DNA from: an uncultured Clostridium sp. | GTDB lineage: Bacteria; Bacillota; Clostridia; TANB77; CAG-508 | Reading direction: 5' to 3' | Assembly (NCBI GenBank): GCA_948473335.1 | Contig: CAOKXF010000009.1 | Coordinates: forward strand, 16,117-80,116 | Length of the DNA stretch: 64,000 nucleotides | Shown here: positions 34,481 through 43,909 of the stretch, piece after piece | Layout of the letters: each line of letters starts with the position of its first letter | Numbering within the stretch: the first letter of the stretch is position 1 | Translations under genes and position numbers: made by a program | Notes under the pieces: generated by a model | What the model saw: only the letters and a program-made list of their open reading frames with translations | Databases searched by the model: none | Told to the model about the DNA's origin: nothing

Positions 34481-37400
34481 ATGAAAAAGATTTGTAGTAT
34501 TTTAATTTTAATCGTATTATTGCTAAATAGTTCGCTAATGATATTGATTAGTCAAGCTGTAGATGCAGTATCAGAGATGATATCATCAGAAAAAGATGAA
34601 ATCCAAAGTACACAAGAAGTAGTGCTAGAAAAATATGTGAACTATGCAAATGAATTAGAGAAGGGGACAATTGTTCAACTTAGAGTAGGAGTTGGGCTTA
34701 AAAATGATGCTAATAAAGAAGTATATGTAAAAGATAGAAAAGTATCAATAGAATGTCCAAGAATTTCTGAAAAAGTTCCAACAAGAGTTGAAGTAATTGG
34801 AAAAGAAGCAAAATATGACAATGGAACAATAACAGTACAAGAAACATATGAAAATAAATTAAAATATGAAGGAAGAGAAGAATATACTGTAATATTATTC
34901 TATGATGCAGATTGTTATACAGAAAATCAAGAAGAAAGAATGTTAAATGCAAAAGTATTAGTAGAACAAACAATAGAAACAGCAGAAGCAAAAGAAAGTG
35001 TAACAGTAAAAGGAGAAGCAACAGCACAAATAGCAGTAAGAGAAAATGTAGGAACAATAGTATCTGTAGATTATGAAACAGGAGATATATATAATGGATA
35101 TATAAATTCAAATATAGAAAATGGAACAGCATATGATACAGAATATCAAGAGAAGAATAAGGTTACAATAAGCAACAAGAATATAGCTGAATCATTTATA
35201 GTAGAATCAAACGATGTATTAGGATTCCAAGGAGAAGAAATACAAAATAACAGAAATCTACTATACAAAGGTATAACATTAGAAAAAGAAGATATAAAAG
35301 ATATTCTAGGGGCAAATGGAGAAATAAGAATATTAAATGAAGAGAATAGAGTATTAGAAGTAATAAATAATGAGATAGAAGCAGCAGAAGATGGAAAGTA
35401 CACATATAACTATCAAGAACCAGTAGAAAAAATAAAACTACAAATAATTAACATAGAAAAAGAAGGAATAATAGAATTTAATACTACAAAAATAATAAAA
35501 GGAACACTTACACAAAATGTAGATTTAGTAAAAAATAGAATAAATGTAGTAGGAACAAAAACAACAGAAAAAACAATATTAGATGAAGAAAACAAAGAAG
35601 AAAAAGTCGATGAAATAACTACAGTATATGAAGAGAATAATTTAGAAACAGTAATAAATATACAAAATGCAACACAAAAAATAAGTATGGATGTAAACAA
35701 AAAAGAATTAACAAATAACGTACAAAACAATATGACAATAACAGCAACATTAGAAAAGAACACAGCAGCAAATAGATTATTTGAAAATCCAACAGTAATA
35801 ATAGAATTACCAGAAGAAGTAGAAAAAGTAATATTAAATGATGTACAAGTATTACATGACTTAGAATTAAGCAAACAAGAAGCAGTAGTAGAGACAAATG
35901 CAGAAGGCAAAAAAGTTATAAGAATAGCACTTTCAGGAAAACAAACACAATATACACAACAAGAAGATATAACAAAAGGAACAAATATATTAATATCAGC
36001 AACAGTAATGCTAAAACAAAATATACAAACGAAGACATCATCAATAAAAATGATATGTAATGAAAATGTTTGTGAACAAGAAATAAAATTAATAGAGAAA
36101 AATCAAGTAGCTAAGAAAACTACATCAAAAACAGAAGCAGAAGGAACAGTAGTTAATCAAAATGGATTAAAAATAGCTACAAAAGTTGTAGCAGGAGACA
36201 AGATATTAGCAAATAATGAAACAATATATGAACAACAAATAATAAAATATGAAGTAAAAGTAACAAATACAACAGAAAACAACATAGAAAACGTAAAAAT
36301 AGTAGGAAAAGTACCAGAAGGAATGACATATGTAGATTTAGTAGTAGGAGGATTCTATGACGACAATTATGATTTCATTCCAAATACAGGATTAAAACAA
36401 AAAGAAATAGAAGTCGGAACATTAAGCGCAGGACAAACAGAAACATATTATTATGAAGTTAAAGTAAATGATTTAGCAGACACAGAACAAGAAAAGATAG
36501 TAAATTCAGAAATAAAAGTGTATATAGGAGAAAATGAAATTTCTGTATATACATTGGAAAATATAGTACAACAAGGAAATATAGCAGTAGAACTTAAAGG
36601 TCTTCCAGGAAGAAGCGAAAGAAATGAAAGAATATATTTTGCAAAAGTATCAAACATAGCAAAAGAAGATTTACAAAATGTTGTTGTAAATATACCATTT
36701 TCAGCTAATATTAAGGTTAAAAATGTACAAATTTGGGGAAAAGAAGAAGGAGAATATGAGAAGACTATAGAAAATAATAATGTTTTTGTTAAATTCAGTA
36801 ATATTCAAAAACTTGTAAATTCAAGCACATTGGATAAAGATGGAACAGGAGGAATAGGATTTGTACTTGAAGAAAATGAAGTAGGTATATATATAACAGC
36901 TAATCTTGTAAATGTGGAAGAAGATTTTGAATATATATGGGAGATAAACACAGCAGCAACAGTAACAACTTCAGATGGAAATATATACAAATCTAATGAA
37001 AATAGAGCATCAGGATATATAGAAGCAGTAAAAGTTACACAAGAATCAGATAAGTCTGGTGAAGAATTACAAGTGGGAGAAGAAATAACATATACACTTG
37101 AAGTAGAAAATATAGGAAATGTAATACCAGAATGGGGAGAATATACTAAAGTCAAATTTATAGATTATATTCCAAATGAATTAGAAATTACAAGTGTAGA
37201 ATACAATACGAATTCAGTATCTATTCAAGAAGGAAATCAAGTGTTAGTTCCTAGAAATGTAAAATTAGAAAGACATGAAATAGATGAAGTAAATAAAAAG
37301 GATAATTCAAATGGTGCAAGATTACAATTTGATTTATGTATACCACTTAGAGAAAAATCAACAATAACGATAAAGACAAAAGTAAGAACAACATACTCAG

Positions 37401-40400
37401 ATATAGATATAGAAAATTTTGCTATGATATCAGGAGAAAATATAAAAACAAAGAAATCAAATAGTATACAAAATAAAATAAAAGGATATAAAGGCACAGT
37501 AATTGTAGACCCAGATGACCCAAATTTACCAATAGACCCAGATAATCCAGATCCACCAGTTGATCCAGATATTCCAACAGAAAAAGAATATACAATATCA
37601 GGAATTGCATGGGTAGATGAAAATGAAAACGGACAAAGAGAAGAAAATGAACAAAGATTATCAGGAATAGAAGTATTATTACTAGATATAACAAATAATA
37701 AATACTTACAAGACAATAATGGCAGAATTATAACAAAAATAACAAACAATAATGGTCAATATTCATTTGAAAATGTAAAAGAAGGAAAATACTATGTAAT
37801 TTTTAAATATAATAATGATGATTATGAGCTAACTGCATATAAAAAGCCAGGAATAGGTTCAACAGTAAATTCTGATGCAATGCAAAGGGAAGCATTAATT
37901 GATAGTAAAAACATATATGTAGGAATAACAGATACAATTGATTTAACATCAAATAAAGAAAATATAGATATAGGATTAGTAAAAAATAAGATATTTGATT
38001 TAAAAGTGGATAAATATATAGAAAAAATAACTGTACAAAATGGTAAAGGAACAAAACAATATACATATAGCAATGAAAAAATTGCAAAAGTAGAAATACC
38101 AGCAAAGCAAATAGTAGGTTCAATACTTGTTGTAGAATATAAGATAGTAGTAACAAACGTTGGAGAATTGACAGGAACAGTAAATGAATTAATAGATGAG
38201 ATGCCAGCAAATTTAGAATTTAAGTCAGAATTAAATTCTAATTGGTACAAGACAGCAGGAAATAATATAAACAATACAAATTTATCAACACAAGAAATCA
38301 AACCAGGAGAAAGTATAGAAACAAGTATAGTATTAACAAAAACATTAGATGATACAATACAAACATATACAAATGTTGCAAAAATAGGAATAAGTGATAA
38401 TTCAAAACATATAAATGACAAAAATGTTGAAAACGATGTAGATAAAGTGGATATAATAATTTCTATACAAACAGGAACGATAGGAGAATATATAGGAACA
38501 ATAATAGCAACTTTATTAGTAATTGCTGTAATGTTAATGATTGTACTTATAATCATGAAAAAATTCCCAACAAAAAATGGAATAAAACTATTTATTTTAT
38601 TGGGATTGATAGTAACAATATTGCCAATGACTTTAAATATTTCAAATGGAGAAGGAACAACTGATGATGGACATACTGTAATAAGTAGAGATCCAGTATC
38701 TGGAAAATTTAATGAAGGAGAATTTGAGTGTATAAGTCCAGGACTATCTCAGTGCAAAGGAAGTCATTATTATGTAGAATCTGGAAGAAATATGATAGAA
38801 AGATGGGAAGAAGGAGATACTGTATATGGGGCAAGTGTAAGCTTATCTAAAGCTACAAACAGTATAGAATATAAATATATAGAAAAAAATTCACAAGGAT
38901 ATAATGTATATGGACCATTTAGATTTTCTGTATCAGCAGATGGAGCAACTCCAAGTTATACGATGGAAGTAAAAGGAATCATGAATATTACTACAGGAGA
39001 AGTAGTTAATGCTCCTTTTGAGACTATAGATAAAGATGGAAATACAACAACAGTAGGTGCAAATAAAGATATATATATAAAAGTACCTTTAAATGTTGTT
39101 GCTATAGACTCAGTAAAAGTAACAGGAAAGGCAACAGTAAGCTTTACACGTACAATTCATGAAAAATGGGAACAATATTATACATGTGATTATAGTACTT
39201 GTAGTTGGTGTGCTGGGAAAAATGTACAAGATATGAAATCTACACAACCAATTGAAATAACATATCAAGAAACTGGAACTTATGAGGCATCAGATTCAAA
39301 AGAATGGACAACAGAGGTACCAAAAACATTAAGAATAGAAAAAATAGATAAGGATAACAATTCAATAGTATTGCCAAATGTTAAATTCATATTAAAGAGA
39401 GAAATAATAAACACAGGTACAGGAGGGGGAACATTAAATCCAGGAGGAACAGGAACGCTACAGCCAATCAATCCAGGGGGAACATTAAATCCAGGAGGAA
39501 CAGGAACGCTACAGCCAATCAATCCAGGGGGAACATTAAATCCAGGAGGAACAGGAACGTTACAGCCAATCAATCCAGGGGGAACATTAAATCCAGGAGG
39601 AACAGGAACGTTACAGCCAATCAATCCAGGGGGAACATTAAATTCAGGAGAAATAGGAACATTACAACAAATGGATGCAAGAGGAGGCATAATAGATTCA
39701 ATAGGGCCAGGAACAATACAACCAATATATCCAGGAGGCACAGAACCATCAAAACCAGGTGAAAATCAAGGTGGAACAACTTCATCAGTAGTATATGTAA
39801 AGCAGAATCCAACAGATTTATCGATATCATATGTAGAGAATGAAGAAGAGGCAACGGAATTTATAACAGATATTAATGGAATAATACAAGTTGCAGGGCT
39901 AAAGTCAGGAAAATATACATTTATAGAAAAAGAAAACCAACATCATGGTTACAATAATATTAAAAATATAAATAGTACACGAACCTATACAACAGGAATA
40001 GAACATTTAATTATATATCGTACACCAAATAAAGAAATGTTAGGAAACCTAGACATAGAAAAACAAAACAATGTAAATTCAGCAATAAAATTATCAAATG
40101 TAGAATTTGTATTATTAAATGACACAGGAACAAAATATTTAAAAGTACAAGTAGAAGGAAAAGAAGGATTTCAAGCAGGAACTGAAAAGAAATTAATCGG
40201 AACAACGAAAGTTACGAAACAAGAATATACAGACAACTATGAAGAGGCAACAATATTTGTAACAGATGCAAATGGAAAAATACATATAGAAGACTTAGCG
40301 TTACAATCATCAGGGACAAATCAGAATGATGAAACAGATATATTAGGATATGTAATCAAAGAAATACACAATCCACACTATGGATACGAAGTAGATTCAA

Positions 40401-43400
40401 ATTATATAACATGGAAAGTAAATGGAAGTGACATAACAGGAAGTAGTGATTATTTATTAGTAACAATACCAAATAAAGGAACAACAAATGTAATAGTAAA
40501 AAATGAGCAAAAATATGTAAGAATATCAGGATATGTATATGAAGATGTACCAAATGGAAAAGACAATATAAGAAATGAATTATATGACACAAATTCACAA
40601 AGCAAAGACAAATTAGTAGAAGGAATAAGAGTAAGATTACGTAATTCAAGGACAGGAGCAATATATGAAAATTGGACAAACAGTAAAGGAGCATACTTAT
40701 TTGGAAGTAAAAATGAAGATGGAACATATTCAGCAGATAACATCTTATTAAGAGATATAAATAATTACTATGTAGAATTCATATATAATGGAATGAAATA
40801 TACTAACGTAGCGCCACAAATAGATAAAAATAATGGATCAAAAGCAATTGAAGGAGCATTTAGAGAACCATTTAATAATAAATATGCAACAATAACAGGA
40901 AATACAGCAAAAGGAAGCACAGGAGGATCAACAGGAAAAGCATTAAATGTAAATGGAGGTACAACAGCATCAATAACATATACACAACCAGAAGAACATA
41001 CATCACAAGTAACATATACAGAGGGACAAGAATATGCAAATAAGGACAAAGGAATAAAATTAAATGATTACTATGCATTAAGCAAATATCACATAAGTTC
41101 AACAACACAGCAATTAAAATACGGATTAGGTACAACATATGTTGCAGATAATGAAGAAATAAAAAATATAAACTTAGGAATTTTTGAAAGAGAACAAGTA
41201 GATTTAGCAATATCAAGTGATATTGAAGAAGTCAATGTATCACTACATGGATATACAAACACATATAATTATGCAGCGAGAAATCAATATGTAAAGAACA
41301 AAGGAGCATTTAGAACAGGAGTAAAATTTGGAGACAAATACTTGAATAGATACTCAAGAACAATATATCAATCAGCAGTAACGTATTTTGCAGAAGATAG
41401 AAATAATAACAAATTAGAAGTAAACGTATTGTATAAAGTTACATTATATAATAACTCACCATCTCTAGCTAGTATATTCAAAAAGATAAATAACTATTAT
41501 GACAAAGAATATACTCCACAAGAAGTATACTATGTATCAAAAGGAACAAAAACACCAATAACAACATGGAAGATAGGAAATCAGACATATGCAAATGGAA
41601 GATTAAAAGTTTTACAAGTAGAATTACCAAATACATACCTATCAGCAGGAGAAACAGCAGAAGTATATATAAGATATAAAGTAAGTGATGACACAGTATT
41701 AGGATTGATGAACCAAGAAGCAACATTACAAAATATGACAGAAATAGATACATATTCAACATTTACAAAAATATCAGATACATCTTATGCACATTATGCA
41801 AGTATAGATGAAAATTCAGCGCCAGGAAATGTTGTAGTAGAATTAGATGCAAATGACAGATTTATAAAAACAACATTTGAAGATGATACAGATATGGCAC
41901 CATCATTAAAATTACAATCAGATAAAAACAATATAATATCAGGAACAGTATTTGAAGATTCACAAACACAAGCAAGTAAAAATAAAAATGAAAGATTGGG
42001 AAATGGAATCTATGAACAAAATGAAAGAGTAGTTGAACATGCAAAAGTAGAACTATTAGAAGTATATGACAGTAATGACAACGTAAGTACTGATCAAATA
42101 GGTAGAATTAAATATGACAGTAATGGAAATCCAATAATTGCAAAACTATATCAATTCAGATTAAAAGAAGATGGAACAACAGAAGGAGTATTAGTAGATG
42201 CAGTGACATATACAGATAGCAAAGGAAATTATCAATTAATAGGACTAATTCCAGATGGATATGCAGTAAGATATACATATGGACAAGGAACAAAGATACA
42301 AGGAAAAGAAATTGATGCAAGGGATTACAAATCAACAATAATAACATCAGGGGAAATAAGAAAAGCATTAAATATACAAGCTGATAGTGCAATAATAGAA
42401 GGAAGAGGAAATCTATATTGGAATACAATACAAGAAAAAGATGGAAATGGAAACATAATAAGATATTCAGATGCAGCAGATGAAATATTAGAGAGAATAA
42501 AACAAGAACAAGAAGATGATGCAATAAATTATGCTACATTACAAGCAAGACCAAAAGATATGAAAGCACGTACAGCAGCATTTATAGTAGGAGTAGAGTT
42601 TGAAAATATTAATTCAGCATCAGATGTATACTTCAAAGATATGAATGGAAATATAGTAATGGATGAAGCAACAGGAGAACCGAAGGTAGACCCTAACTTC
42701 TATTCAGAAAATAAGAATATGGACTTTGGAATTATATATAGACCAGTAATAGATATAAAACTAGATAAAAACTTAACAAATATGTCAATACAATTAGGAA
42801 ATGGACAAATGTTAGTAAATGGAAATCCATATCAACAAGATTTACCATATACAAAAGCTATAGAAGATAGTATATATGTAGATATGGATGCAGACTTAAT
42901 ACAAGGTTCAGCGCTAAAAATGGAATATGAGATAAAATTAGTCAATGCTTCAGAAGTAGATTACAAATATACAACATTTGATGCAAAAGGAACAGCAGGA
43001 AGAAGATATTACTACTTTGGAGATAGTACAGGAGCAGAAAAAATAGATAAATATGTAAAACTTGTAGGAGATTATTTGGATGAAGAATTAGTTTATGATA
43101 TAAATGAAATGAATCAAGGATTACCAAAAGGATGGACTACAACGACAGCACAAAAATTATATGAAGAAGGTAGAATATCACAAGAAGTAAGAGATGTATT
43201 AATCTCTGAAAAAGAAAATATACTTACAACAACAGAATTCAGTGAAGGACTAGGAACAAGTAGTAATCCAAATATAGCAATAAGTAAGACAATAAGATAT
43301 CAAGTAAGCAAATTACTAGGTGCAAGAGATGAGTTAGTATTTACAAATGATGCAGAAATATTAGAATTATATGCAGTAGCAAGAAGATCAATTTTAAATA

Positions 43401-43588
43401 CTACACCAGGAAATTTAATACCACAACATGCGAAAGAACAAGATGAAGATAGTGTAAGCCTAACAATTATGCCACCAACAGGAGGGGTAAACTATTCACC
43501 ATATATAATTGCAGCAATATGTTCATTAACACTAGTTATGGTAGGAGTAATTTTAATAAGAAGAAAAATGCTAAGGACGGATAAATAG
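34481..43588 (+). CDS. Giant surface protein 2 (paralogue of protein 1 with Gly/Pro stalk)
   Basis: 3035 residues, co-linear with giant protein 1. Signal peptide (MKKICSILILIVLLLNSSLM), beta-rich backbone, DUF11-type repeats, SdrD-B domain ('ISGIAWVDENENGQREENEQ') and a central membrane hairpin near 1332-1385 split by 'MKKFPTKNG'. The second half opens with C-x7-C ('CISPGLSQC'), then SpaA/Cna-B and SdrD-B domains, 'MPPTGG', a membrane segment and 'RRKMLRTDK'. It differs by a C-x4-C-x2-C motif and by a Gly/Pro-rich tandem repeat of 17 residues inserted in a SpaA loop (DNA 39427-39680). The start is ATG 34481, with AAAGGA upstream, rather than 34457. Expected to be wall-anchored by a sortase encoded elsewhere. 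Ligand unknown. Confidence 0.85.
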   Translation: MKKICSILILIVLLLNSSLMILISQAVDAVSEMISSEKDEIQSTQEVVLEKYVNYANELEKGTIVQLRVGVGLKNDANKEVYVKDRKVSIECPRISEKVPTRVEVIGKEAKYDNGTITVQETYENKLKYEGREEYTVILFYDADCYTENQEERMLNAKVLVEQTIETAEAKESVTVKGEATAQIAVRENVGTIVSVDYETGDIYNGYINSNIENGTAYDTEYQEKNKVTISNKNIAESFIVESNDVLGFQGEEIQNNRNLLYKGITLEKEDIKDILGANGEIRILNEENRVLEVINNEIEAAEDGKYTYNYQEPVEKIKLQIINIEKEGIIEFNTTKIIKGTLTQNVDLVKNRINVVGTKTTEKTILDEENKEEKVDEITTVYEENNLETVINIQNATQKISMDVNKKELTNNVQNNMTITATLEKNTAANRLFENPTVIIELPEEVEKVILNDVQVLHDLELSKQEAVVETNAEGKKVIRIALSGKQTQYTQQEDITKGTNILISATVMLKQNIQTKTSSIKMICNENVCEQEIKLIEKNQVAKKTTSKTEAEGTVVNQNGLKIATKVVAGDKILANNETIYEQQIIKYEVKVTNTTENNIENVKIVGKVPEGMTYVDLVVGGFYDDNYDFIPNTGLKQKEIEVGTLSAGQTETYYYEVKVNDLADTEQEKIVNSEIKVYIGENEISVYTLENIVQQGNIAVELKGLPGRSERNERIYFAKVSNIAKEDLQNVVVNIPFSANIKVKNVQIWGKEEGEYEKTIENNNVFVKFSNIQKLVNSSTLDKDGTGGIGFVLEENEVGIYITANLVNVEEDFEYIWEINTAATVTTSDGNIYKSNENRASGYIEAVKVTQESDKSGEELQVGEEITYTLEVENIGNVIPEWGEYTKVKFIDYIPNELEITSVEYNTNSVSIQEGNQVLVPRNVKLERHEIDEVNKKDNSNGARLQFDLCIPLREKSTITIKTKVRTTYSDIDIENFAMISGENIKTKKSNSIQNKIKGYKGTVIVDPDDPNLPIDPDNPDPPVDPDIPTEKEYTISGIAWVDENENGQREENEQRLSGIEVLLLDITNNKYLQDNNGRIITKITNNNGQYSFENVKEGKYYVIFKYNNDDYELTAYKKPGIGSTVNSDAMQREALIDSKNIYVGITDTIDLTSNKENIDIGLVKNKIFDLKVDKYIEKITVQNGKGTKQYTYSNEKIAKVEIPAKQIVGSILVVEYKIVVTNVGELTGTVNELIDEMPANLEFKSELNSNWYKTAGNNINNTNLSTQEIKPGESIETSIVLTKTLDDTIQTYTNVAKIGISDNSKHINDKNVENDVDKVDIIISIQTGTIGEYIGTIIATLLVIAVMLMIVLIIMKKFPTKNGIKLFILLGLIVTILPMTLNISNGEGTTDDGHTVISRDPVSGKFNEGEFECISPGLSQCKGSHYYVESGRNMIERWEEGDTVYGASVSLSKATNSIEYKYIEKNSQGYNVYGPFRFSVSADGATPSYTMEVKGIMNITTGEVVNAPFETIDKDGNTTTVGANKDIYIKVPLNVVAIDSVKVTGKATVSFTRTIHEKWEQYYTCDYSTCSWCAGKNVQDMKSTQPIEITYQETGTYEASDSKEWTTEVPKTLRIEKIDKDNNSIVLPNVKFILKREIINTGTGGGTLNPGGTGTLQPINPGGTLNPGGTGTLQPINPGGTLNPGGTGTLQPINPGGTLNPGGTGTLQPINPGGTLNSGEIGTLQQMDARGGIIDSIGPGTIQPIYPGGTEPSKPGENQGGTTSSVVYVKQNPTDLSISYVENEEEATEFITDINGIIQVAGLKSGKYTFIEKENQHHGYNNIKNINSTRTYTTGIEHLIIYRTPNKEMLGNLDIEKQNNVNSAIKLSNVEFVLLNDTGTKYLKVQVEGKEGFQAGTEKKLIGTTKVTKQEYTDNYEEATIFVTDANGKIHIEDLALQSSGTNQNDETDILGYVIKEIHNPHYGYEVDSNYITWKVNGSDITGSSDYLLVTIPNKGTTNVIVKNEQKYVRISGYVYEDVPNGKDNIRNELYDTNSQSKDKLVEGIRVRLRNSRTGAIYENWTNSKGAYLFGSKNEDGTYSADNILLRDINNYYVEFIYNGMKYTNVAPQIDKNNGSKAIEGAFREPFNNKYATITGNTAKGSTGGSTGKALNVNGGTTASITYTQPEEHTSQVTYTEGQEYANKDKGIKLNDYYALSKYHISSTTQQLKYGLGTTYVADNEEIKNINLGIFEREQVDLAISSDIEEVNVSLHGYTNTYNYAARNQYVKNKGAFRTGVKFGDKYLNRYSRTIYQSAVTYFAEDRNNNKLEVNVLYKVTLYNNSPSLASIFKKINNYYDKEYTPQEVYYVSKGTKTPITTWKIGNQTYANGRLKVLQVELPNTYLSAGETAEVYIRYKVSDDTVLGLMNQEATLQNMTEIDTYSTFTKISDTSYAHYASIDENSAPGNVVVELDANDRFIKTTFEDDTDMAPSLKLQSDKNNIISGTVFEDSQTQASKNKNERLGNGIYEQNERVVEHAKVELLEVYDSNDNVSTDQIGRIKYDSNGNPIIAKLYQFRLKEDGTTEGVLVDAVTYTDSKGNYQLIGLIPDGYAVRYTYGQGTKIQGKEIDARDYKSTIITSGEIRKALNIQADSAIIEGRGNLYWNTIQEKDGNGNIIRYSDAADEILERIKQEQEDDAINYATLQARPKDMKARTAAFIVGVEFENINSASDVYFKDMNGNIVMDEATGEPKVDPNFYSENKNMDFGIIYRPVIDIKLDKNLTNMSIQLGNGQMLVNGNPYQQDLPYTKAIEDSIYVDMDADLIQGSALKMEYEIKLVNASEVDYKYTTFDAKGTAGRRYYYFGDSTGAEKIDKYVKLVGDYLDEELVYDINEMNQGLPKGWTTTTAQKLYEEGRISQEVRDVLISEKENILTTTEFSEGLGTSSNPNIAISKTIRYQVSKLLGARDELVFTNDAEILELYAVARRSILNTTPGNLIPQHAKEQDEDSVSLTIMPPTGGVNYSPYIIAAICSLTLVMVGVILIRRKMLRTDK
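39427..39680 (+). repeat. 51-bp in-frame tandem repeat encoding GGTLNPGGTGTLQPINP
   Basis: Four nearly identical 51-bp units (starts about 51 bases apart; 'ACATTAAAT' at 39431, 39482, 39533 and 39584) plus a decayed fifth at 39635. Each unit gives 17 residues. Absent from the matching place in giant gene 1. Confidence 0.9.
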
Positions 43589-43607
43589 TCATAGAAGCTT
43601 AATACAA

Positions 43608-43646
43608 GGCATCCTTATTAGAGAAATCTAATAGGGGTGTTTTTAT
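43608..43646 (+). terminator. Terminator of giant gene 2
   Basis: GCATCCTTATTAGA and TCTAATAGGGGTGT pair (with wobbles) around GAAA, followed by a T-run. Similar to the hairpin after giant gene 1. Confidence 0.82.
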
Positions 43647-43708
43647 ATCGAACAAAAGATAGAAAAGTAAAGAAAACAAAAAAGTGATAAAAATTTAAAT
43701 AAATAATA

Positions 43709-43737
43709 TTGACAGAGTAACGAAAAATAAATGTAAT
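43709..43737 (+). promoter_or_regulatory. Strong sigma-A-type promoter for giant gene 3
   Basis: TTGACA (43709-43714), a 17-base spacer and TGTAAT (43732-43737). The -10 box is also the first box of module C. The spacer matches sigma-A. The leader to the start codon would be about 165 bases. Confidence 0.7.
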
Positions 43738-43786
43738 AAAAAAGACAAAAATGTGTAATAAAAGACATAAAATGAGTATCCGTAAG
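43732..43786 (+). promoter_or_regulatory. Spaced surface-gene module, copy C
   Basis: TGTAAT at 43732, TGTAAT at 43754 and TCCGTAAG at 43779 (22 and 25 bases). A further CTTGCCATTTACTA follows 33 bases after the last box; copy D has the same 14-mer at the same distance. The first two boxes open near-direct repeats, TGTAATAAAA(AA)GACA. Downstream, GTATAG...CTATAC (43862-43887) could form a small hairpin just before the Shine-Dalgarno. Confidence 0.72.
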
Positions 43787-43909
43787 TGATAACAGAAAAA
43801 AGCGAAAAGACTACAAAACCTTGCCATTTACTATAGTAAGAAAATATACTAAAATAATTATGTATAGCTAGTATACATATACTATACTGGAAAAATGGAG
43901 GAAATAAAA

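Noticed and set aside
39427-39680. 51-bp repeats as a CRISPR array or satellite
   Set aside because: They are in frame inside giant gene 2 and encode a regular Gly/Pro peptide.
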